DNA of 10,359 bases from Methanomicrobiales archaeon (GTDB lineage Archaea > Halobacteriota > Methanomicrobia > Methanomicrobiales > JACTUA01): contig JAJRCY010000020.1 in assembly GCA_028678715.1 (NCBI GenBank), positions 1-10,359 of the forward strand. Reading direction: 5' to 3'. Position numbers and translations under genes: made by a program. The notes under the pieces are model-generated. The model had not been told where the DNA came from. It searched no databases and worked only from the letters and a program-made list of their open reading frames with translations. Below are positions 7,114-10,359 of the stretch, piece by piece. The first letter of the stretch is position 1, and every line of letters starts with the position of its first letter.

Positions 7114-8028
7114 ATGGATGTCGGTGTCATCGGTGTCGGAATGATGGGGCGGAACCACGCCCGGGTGTACGCGGAACTCCGGGCAGTGGAGCGGCTGCTG
7201 GTCCAGGACCTGAACCGGAAGGCTGCAGAAGAGATGGGGAGATTGCACGGGGCCACGGTCTGCGATACGCCGGAGCAACTGCTCCGGGAGGCGGACGCGG
7301 TCTCCATCTGCGTTCCCACGTCCTACCACCTGCCGGTGGCGAAGGCGGCGGCAGCGTCCGGCGTGCACATGCTGATCGAGAAACCCATCTGCGCCACCGC
7401 GGCCCAGGGAAGGGAACTCGTGGGGATCCTTCCGCGGGATCTCACCGTGGGGATCGGGCACATCGAGCGGTTCAACCCCATCGTCCCCGAGATCCGGAAG
7501 ATCGCGAAACAGCCCCTCTACGTGGAGATGAAGCGGCACAACCCGGCCTCGGCCCGGGTCACCGGTTCATCGGTGGTGGAGGACCTGATGATCCACGACA
7601 TCGACATCGCGCTCCACGCGTTCTTCGGGGGCCAGCAGTGCTCGATCCACTCCATCGGCACCGATGACCTGGCAGCGGTGCTGATGCGGTGCGGGGCCAC
7701 GGACGTGTATCTCTCCGCCAGCCGGAAGGCATCCAAGAAGATCCGGATGTGCTACATCGAGGAGGAGGAGTTCACCATCGAGGGCGACTTCATGACCCAG
7801 GAGATCTTCGTGTACCGGAAGCCGGAGCAGTACTCGGTGGAGAACGAGCGGTACGTGCAGGAGAATATCATCGAGAAGGTGATGGTGAACAAGGTGGAGC
7901 CCCTGAAGGTGGAACTGAAGACCTTCCTGGAATGTGCAGCGGCGGGAAAACCCTTCCCCATCACGCCGGCCCAGGCGGTCCGGAACCTGGAGGTCTGCGA
8001 GGAGATCTCCCGGGGCCTCCGGCGGTAG
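7114..8028 (+). CDS. Gfo/Idh/MocA-family NAD-dependent oxidoreductase (WbpB-like 3-dehydrogenase)
   Basis: A 304-residue protein with an N-terminal Rossmann domain (GVGMMG, residues 7-12). It also has the family EKP motif with catalytic Lys90 and a D-x3-H pair (Asp157, His161) in VEDLMIHDIDIA. The segment GHIERFNP is characteristic of the archaeal branch that I recall lying beside WbpE/WbpD-like genes. Predicted role: oxidation of the C3 hydroxyl of UDP-GlcNAc uronate to the 3-keto form for the aminotransferase. In bacterial WbpB/WlbA enzymes, NADH is re-oxidised with 2-oxoglutarate made by the aminotransferase, which would favour linked expression. The ATG lies 6 nt after the preceding stop, with a GGAG (7099-7102) 11 nt upstream. 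The cofactor and 3-position specificity are inferred from family and context. Confidence 0.87.
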   Translation: MDVGVIGVGMMGRNHARVYAELRAVERLLVQDLNRKAAEEMGRLHGATVCDTPEQLLREADAVSICVPTSYHLPVAKAAAASGVHMLIEKPICATAAQGRELVGILPRDLTVGIGHIERFNPIVPEIRKIAKQPLYVEMKRHNPASARVTGSSVVEDLMIHDIDIALHAFFGGQQCSIHSIGTDDLAAVLMRCGATDVYLSASRKASKKIRMCYIEEEEFTIEGDFMTQEIFVYRKPEQYSVENERYVQENIIEKVMVNKVEPLKVELKTFLECAAAGKPFPITPAQAVRNLEVCEEISRGLRR

Positions 8029-8066
8029 CGGGGGAGAAGGACGTGCCGCTGCCAGCCCGGCGCCAC

Positions 8067-8074
8067 AGGAGAGG
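8067..8074 (+). promoter_or_regulatory. Ribosome binding site supporting a GTG start for the dehydrogenase
   Basis: AGGAGAGG lies 10 nt before the GTG at 8085. A competing in-frame GTG at 8043 follows a G-rich GGGGGAG at 8030-8036, so the start is not fully settled. Confidence 0.5.
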
Positions 8075-8084
8075 GGCTCACGAA

Positions 8085-9524
8085 GTGAAAGGAGGCCGCC
8101 TGGCCCGCCTGCTGGAGGAACGGGGACCCATCCGGACGGTGGGGGTGGTGGGGATGGGCTACGTGGGAATCCCGGCTGCCATCCTCTTCGCCGACTCGGG
8201 GGCCTTCGCCGCGGTCCTCGGCTTCCAGCGGGACTCCCCCACCGGGAGGCCCAAGATCGCCGCGCTGAACCGGGGCGAGAACCCCCTCGGGGGGGAGGAG
8301 CCCGATCTCGCGGAGATCCTGGCCCGGGTGGTGAAGAACGGGACCTTCCGGTGCACGAGCGACTTCTCGGAGATCGGAGGCCTGGACGCAGTCACCGTCG
8401 CGATCCAGACACCCTTTGCGCGGCCGGAGGACCTCCTCCCGGACTTCTCCTCCCTCTTCGAGGGACTGCGATCCGTGGGCAGGCACCTCACCCCGGGCAT
8501 GCTTGTCGTCCTCGAGTCCACGGTGACCCCGGGCACCACCGGAGGCCCTGCCCGCCAGATCCTGGAGGAGGAGTCAGGGCTGACCGCAGGGGAGGACTTT
8601 GCCCTGGCCCATGCCCCCGAACGGGTGATGGTGGGGAGGCTGATCCGAAACATCCGGGAGCATGACCGGGTCATCGGAGGGCTGGACCCGGCATCCACCC
8701 GGAGGACGGTGGAGCTCTACACGCCCGTCCTTGCCGCGAACCGTGCGATCCCCATGTCGGCTCTCGCCGCGGAGGTGACAAAGACCGCCGAGAACGCCTT
8801 CCGGGACCTCCAGATCGCGGCCGTGAACCAGCTGGCCCTGTACTGCGAGGCCATGGGAGTGAACGTGTACGATGTCCGGGCCGGCATCGCCAGCCTGAAG
8901 GGGGAGGGGATCACCCGGGCGATCCTGTACCCCGGCGCGGGCGTGGGGGGCCACTGCCTGCCCAAGGACACCTTCCACATGGAACGGGGTGTGACAACCC
9001 TGGGAGGGGAGCTGGACTTCCCGGAGGGCAGCGAATCCCTCTTCGTGCTGGCGCGGCGGATCAATGACTTCATGCCCCGCCACATGGCCACGCTCACGGA
9101 GCAGGGCCTGGCCCGGGCAGGGAAGGTTCTCCGGGGCTCCCGGGTGGCGATCCTGGGCTGGGCTTTCCTCCGCAACAGCGACGATGCCCGGAACACCCCC
9201 TCGGCCATGTACCATGCGCTCCTGCGGGAGGCCGGGGGGATTCCCGCGGTCCACGACCCCTATGTGCGGGAGTATCCCGGTGTCGAGATCGCAGAGGACC
9301 TGGAGGAGGTGCTGCGGGGAGCGGATGCCATCGCCCTCTTCACCGCTCATTCCGCCTATGCCTCCCTGGATCCCCACCGGTTGAAGGCCCTCTCCGGAAG
9401 CGTCCACCCGGTGGTGGTGGACGGGAGGAACCACCTGGATCCCGATGCCTACATCGACGCGGGGTTCGTGTACAAGGGTATCGGCAGGGGCGACAAAAAC
9501 AGCCATCCCATCAGGGGCGGGTAG
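8085..9524 (+). CDS. Nucleotide-sugar 6-dehydrogenase (UDP-GlcNAc / UDP-ManNAc dehydrogenase family)
   Basis: A 479-residue member of the UDP-glucose/GDP-mannose dehydrogenase superfamily, which oxidises the C6 hydroxyl to a carboxylate with two NAD+. The N-terminal Rossmann motif is GVVGMGYVG. The central helix carries Lys233 and Asn237 (VTKTAENAFRD), and the catalytic Cys291 is in GVGGHCLPKDTFH. The C-terminal UDP-binding domain includes LGWAFLRNSDDARNTPS. All catalytic residues are present. By its neighbours it should supply UDP-GlcNAc uronate (WbpA role); a WecC role on UDP-ManNAc is equally compatible with the motifs, but no 2-epimerase gene is in the window. The frame is open far upstream inside the previous gene. 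I chose the GTG at 8085 because it gives a short N-terminus before the Rossmann fold; GTG 8043 would add 14 basic, proline-rich residues. Confidence 0.85.
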   Translation: MKGGRLARLLEERGPIRTVGVVGMGYVGIPAAILFADSGAFAAVLGFQRDSPTGRPKIAALNRGENPLGGEEPDLAEILARVVKNGTFRCTSDFSEIGGLDAVTVAIQTPFARPEDLLPDFSSLFEGLRSVGRHLTPGMLVVLESTVTPGTTGGPARQILEEESGLTAGEDFALAHAPERVMVGRLIRNIREHDRVIGGLDPASTRRTVELYTPVLAANRAIPMSALAAEVTKTAENAFRDLQIAAVNQLALYCEAMGVNVYDVRAGIASLKGEGITRAILYPGAGVGGHCLPKDTFHMERGVTTLGGELDFPEGSESLFVLARRINDFMPRHMATLTEQGLARAGKVLRGSRVAILGWAFLRNSDDARNTPSAMYHALLREAGGIPAVHDPYVREYPGVEIAEDLEEVLRGADAIALFTAHSAYASLDPHRLKALSGSVHPVVVDGRNHLDPDAYIDAGFVYKGIGRGDKNSHPIRGG

Positions 9525-9543
9525 CCTGCAGATGGAGAGACGG

Positions 9544-9550
9544 GGTGAGG
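9544..9550 (+). promoter_or_regulatory. Ribosome binding site of the glycosyltransferase
   Basis: GGTGAGG lies four bases before the GTG at 9555. It is a strong archaeal Shine-Dalgarno match and decides the start in favour of this GTG over any ATG nearby. Confidence 0.75.
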
Positions 9551-9554
9551 GACC

Positions 9555-10359
9555 GTGAAGATCCTGCTCGTATCCACCCAGGACTACCTGCACCACCCGG
9601 TCCCCTCCCGGCACCACAACCTCTTCGAGATCCTGGCCACCCGGCACGAGGTGCATGTCCCCCACTTCCATGTCAGCCGGGGGGAGGAACGGCCCACCCG
9701 GCTCATCGTCCATGAGGCAACGAAATACCCGTGGGGCGGGCCGTTCCTCCACTACACGGTGAACGCGCCGCACCAGTTCCGGATCCTGGAGAGGATCGTC
9801 CGGGACTTTCGGATCGACGTGGTGGTGGCCGCCCACGTCCTGGCCGGGATGGGGGCGATCCGGGCAGCCCGGAAACACGGCGTTCCCGTGGTCTTTGACC
9901 TGAAGGACTGGTTCCCGGACTCGGCTGCCGCGTACTACTCCTCGCGCCCGGTCCGGTGGCTGATCAGGAACGGGGTATGGGCGGTGACCCGTTACAACCT
10001 CTCCCGCAGCGACCGCATCACCACCGTCTCCCCCTCGCTTGTTCGAAAACTTGCCGGGCACGGATTTTCAGCCACCCTGATCACGAACGGCGTGGACACG
10101 GAGCTGTTCCGCCCCATGGACGGCGGCGAGGCCAGGGACCGGCTGGGAATCCCGCGGGACGCCTTTGTGCTGGGGTTTGCCGGTTCGGTGGAACGGTGGT
10201 ACGCCCTGGACCGGGTGGTGGAGGCCCTGCCCGAACTGCTGTCCCACCGTCCCGATACCCGGCTCCTGATCGTGGGGGGCTCGCTCTTCACATCGTTCCT
10301 GAACGACCTCAGGGAGAGGGCTGCCGCCCTCGGCCTTGCGGACCGGGTCATCTTCACCG
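9555..10359 (+). CDS. GT4-family glycosyltransferase, 3' end beyond the window
   Basis: An open frame of 268 codons with no stop that runs off the window end. It starts MKILLVSTQDYLHHP, the usual beta-strand opening of a GT-B glycosyltransferase, and contains the N-domain segment VVFDLKDWFPDS. The linker motif ITNGVDTELFRP is typical of GT4 enzymes, and the start of the C-terminal nucleotide-sugar domain follows (GFAGSVERWYALDRVVEAL, then LLIVGG). The catalytic E-x7-E region would lie beyond the window. There is no signal peptide or clear membrane span in the visible part, so it probably acts on a lipid-linked acceptor at the cytoplasmic face. It follows the dehydrogenase by 30 nt, with a strong GGTGAGG site and a GTG start. 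Its donor may be the diacetamido sugar made by the operon, but family membership does not show this. Confidence 0.85.
   Translation, partial: MKILLVSTQDYLHHPVPSRHHNLFEILATRHEVHVPHFHVSRGEERPTRLIVHEATKYPWGGPFLHYTVNAPHQFRILERIVRDFRIDVVVAAHVLAGMGAIRAARKHGVPVVFDLKDWFPDSAAAYYSSRPVRWLIRNGVWAVTRYNLSRSDRITTVSPSLVRKLAGHGFSATLITNGVDTELFRPMDGGEARDRLGIPRDAFVLGFAGSVERWYALDRVVEALPELLSHRPDTRLLIVGGSLFTSFLNDLRERAAALGLADRVIFT

Larger units (their letters stand above)
44..10359 (+). other. Putative nine-gene operon for UDP-diacetamido-uronic acid synthesis
   Basis: All nine genes run in one direction with junctions of 23, 10, 1, -4, -4, 6, 56 and 30 nt. No internal T-tract or TATA-like element is apparent in the gaps. 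The order is glmM, glmU, GlmU-like, glmS, acetyltransferase, aminotransferase, 3-oxidoreductase, 6-dehydrogenase, glycosyltransferase. Functional continuity along one pathway supports a single transcription unit, which continues past the window end. Confidence 0.8.

Noticed and set aside
7689..8042. Long upstream extension of the dehydrogenase frame into the oxidoreductase gene, as a possible fusion or frameshift
   Set aside because: The oxidoreductase ends naturally at 8028 at normal family length, and the extension has no domain-like sequence. It is a shadow frame.
8574..10061. 495-codon minus-strand open frame across the dehydrogenase and glycosyltransferase
   Set aside because: It lies antisense to two clear genes and spans their junction. 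Its translation is rich in G/P/R/H/V with no recognisable fold. Long antisense frames are expected at this GC content.

Overview
The window holds a single, tightly packed, plus-strand block of nine protein genes. All look like cytoplasmic enzymes of amino-sugar nucleotide synthesis, followed by the start of a glycosyltransferase. The likely source is a GC-rich euryarchaeal methanogen, most probably of the Methanomicrobiales. The support for this is an archaeal-type (ST0452/MJ1101-like) GlmU, an archaeal-type GlmM with a GEPSGAW sugar loop, GGTGA-type ribosome binding sites, an SD-less first gene behind a T-tract, and the archaeal style of the WbpB/D/E-like genes. The lineage is inferred from recall of family sequences; no database search was run.

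Layout: a T8 tract (12-19) sits just before the first gene. Then come glmM (44-1297), glmU (1321-2520), a second GlmU-like nucleotidyltransferase whose acetyltransferase site looks dead (2531-3682), glmS (3684-5426), a left-handed beta-helix acyltransferase (5423-6016), a DegT-family PLP aminotransferase (6013-7107), a Gfo/Idh/MocA oxidoreductase (7114-8028), a nucleotide-sugar dehydrogenase (8085-9524) and a GT4 glycosyltransferase cut by the window end (9555-10359). Gaps are 1-56 nt and two junctions are 4-nt ATGA overlaps, so this is almost certainly one operon. There is no gene-free stretch over 60 nt, and I see no RNA gene, CRISPR array, insertion sequence or attachment site.

Together the genes encode nearly every step from fructose-6-phosphate to a 2,3-diacetamido uronic acid nucleotide. 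GlmS makes GlcN-6-P, GlmM makes GlcN-1-P and GlmU makes UDP-GlcNAc. The dehydrogenase oxidises C6, the Gfo/Idh enzyme oxidises C3, the aminotransferase aminates C3, and the beta-helix enzyme acetylates the 3-amino group. The product would be UDP-GlcNAc3NAcA. That type of sugar is known from N-glycans of methanogen archaellins and S-layers (Methanococcus) and from Pseudomonas O-antigen (Wbp pathway). The terminal glycosyltransferase fits use of such a donor in a surface glycan. The parts most worth a second look are the tandem GlmU pair with a degenerate second acetyltransferase, the inclusion of the general UDP-GlcNAc genes in a specialised sugar operon, and the exact substrate of the dehydrogenase.
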